From positions 6,758,001 through 6,822,000 of the forward strand of contig NZ_PYFT01000001.1 of the NCBI RefSeq assembly GCF_003023845.1: a stretch of DNA of 64,000 bases, written 5' to 3'. The notes below the pieces were generated by a model that did no database searches, had not been told where the DNA came from, and was given only the letters and a program-made list of their open reading frames with translations. How positions within the stretch are numbered: the stretch's first letter is position 1; every line of letters starts with the position of its first letter. The position numbers and the translations under genes were made by a program. Below, piece by piece: positions 63,541-64,000 of the stretch. Source of the stretch: Adhaeribacter arboris. GTDB taxonomy: Bacteria; Bacteroidota; Bacteroidia; Cytophagales; Hymenobacteraceae.

Positions 63541-64000
63541 TTATACCGTTAAGCCCCGGGCAGCTAATTCCGCGCTCGCTTCGTTTACCCGGTCGTGGGC
63601 AATTTGTCCTTCGAGCCACTCCGCCAATTCTAATAAACCACTGTTGAATTCTACCTGCGGATAAAAACCTAATACCTCTTTCGCTAAGGAAATATCAGAA
63701 TAACAATGCCGAATATCGCCTACCCGGTACTTGCCGGTAATTTGGGCTTTCAGCTGATCTTTGCCTAAAACCTGGGCCAAGCGGGCCGCAATTTCTGAAA
63801 TGGCATAATTATTACCGCTTCCCACGTTAAATACTTTACCGTCGGCTTCCGGAGTTTCTAAGGCTAATCGGCAAGCCAAAGCCACATCCCGCACGTGCAC
63901 AAAATCGCGTTGCTGCTGACCATCCTCAAAAATCATGGGGGGATTATCGTTCAGGAACCGGGACGCAAAAATGGCTAAAACCCCAGTATAAGGGTTAGAT
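63541..64000 (-). CDS. NAD-dependent epimerase/dehydratase, C-terminal part (cut by window edge)
   Basis: The frame is open to the right edge. It continues as PYTGVLAIFASRFLNDNPPM, then FEDGQQQRDFVHVRDVALAC and KVFNVGSGNNYAISEIAARL, standard for the substrate-binding half of nucleotide-sugar epimerases such as UDP-glucose 4-epimerase or CDP-paratose 2-epimerase. The Rossmann domain and the start lie outside the window. It lies 41 bp upstream of the fused gene and belongs to the same cluster. Confidence 0.88.
   Translation of the reverse strand, partial: SNPYTGVLAIFASRFLNDNPPMIFEDGQQQRDFVHVRDVALACRLALETPEADGKVFNVGSGNNYAISEIAARLAQVLGKDQLKAQITGKYRVGDIRHCYSDISLAKEVLGFYPQVEFNSGLLELAEWLEGQIAHDRVNEASAELAARGLTV

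Overview
The window reads as chromosomal DNA of a Bacteroidota bacterium, most likely Cytophagales near Hymenobacteraceae (an Adhaeribacter-like organism). The reasons are a PorP/SprF plus giant gliding-type surface protein pair, a second protein with a type IX secretion (T9SS) C-terminal sorting domain, a FecA-like TonB receptor, many lipoproteins, TTG-N19/20-TAnnTTTG promoters, the short Bacteroidota form of AMP nucleosidase and a fused E1 alpha/beta dehydrogenase. The genus is inference. No rRNA, tRNA, CRISPR array, intact insertion sequence or prophage was seen.

Left part (1-15 kb): the edge carries a decayed siderophore-uptake locus (receptor fragment, PepSY-protein tail, intact 47-aa membrane protein), then a FecA-like TonB receptor, a secreted nucleotide pyrophosphatase/phosphodiesterase, a lipoprotein cytochrome c, a TPR sensor histidine kinase, a flavin/PNPOx-like protein, two lipoproteins, an AraC regulator, a membrane-protein/XRE pair with a well-formed promoter and operator-like repeats, and a secreted glycerophosphodiesterase.

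Surface and secretion part (15-35 kb): a T9SS cargo protein with a duplicated domain and a Cys/His/Lys-rich linker, a fossil of a second sorting domain beside it, a 1810-aa alpha-2-macroglobulin lipoprotein, small housekeeping genes including a frameshifted YiaA-like gene, then PorP/SprF with a roughly 2160-aa repeat protein, and an aspartyl protease with a PDZ domain.

Middle part (35-52 kb): mostly monocistronic core or envelope genes: RtcB, a DUF4136 lipoprotein, a VanX-like dipeptidase, a serine beta-lactamase-like protein with a newly noted 57-aa membrane protein, a UMF1 transporter, an amidohydrolase overlapping AMP nucleosidase, an HsdR-N-like protein, an LTA-synthase-like enzyme, alanine dehydrogenase, a DUF1573 protein and the fused E1 dehydrogenase.

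Right part (52-64 kb, running off the edge): a minus-strand cluster of ten genes for making and modifying an unknown glycan. Reading from its upstream end it has a nucleotide-sugar epimerase, a fused glycosidase-like/epimerase protein whose glycosidase half lacks the expected nucleophile Glu, an MDR dehydrogenase, a Gfo/Idh/MocA oxidoreductase, a GT4 glycosyltransferase, three CgeB-like glycosyltransferase paralogues, a methyltransferase and a GH-A-clan glycosidase-like protein. This is the best candidate for an undescribed system in the window.
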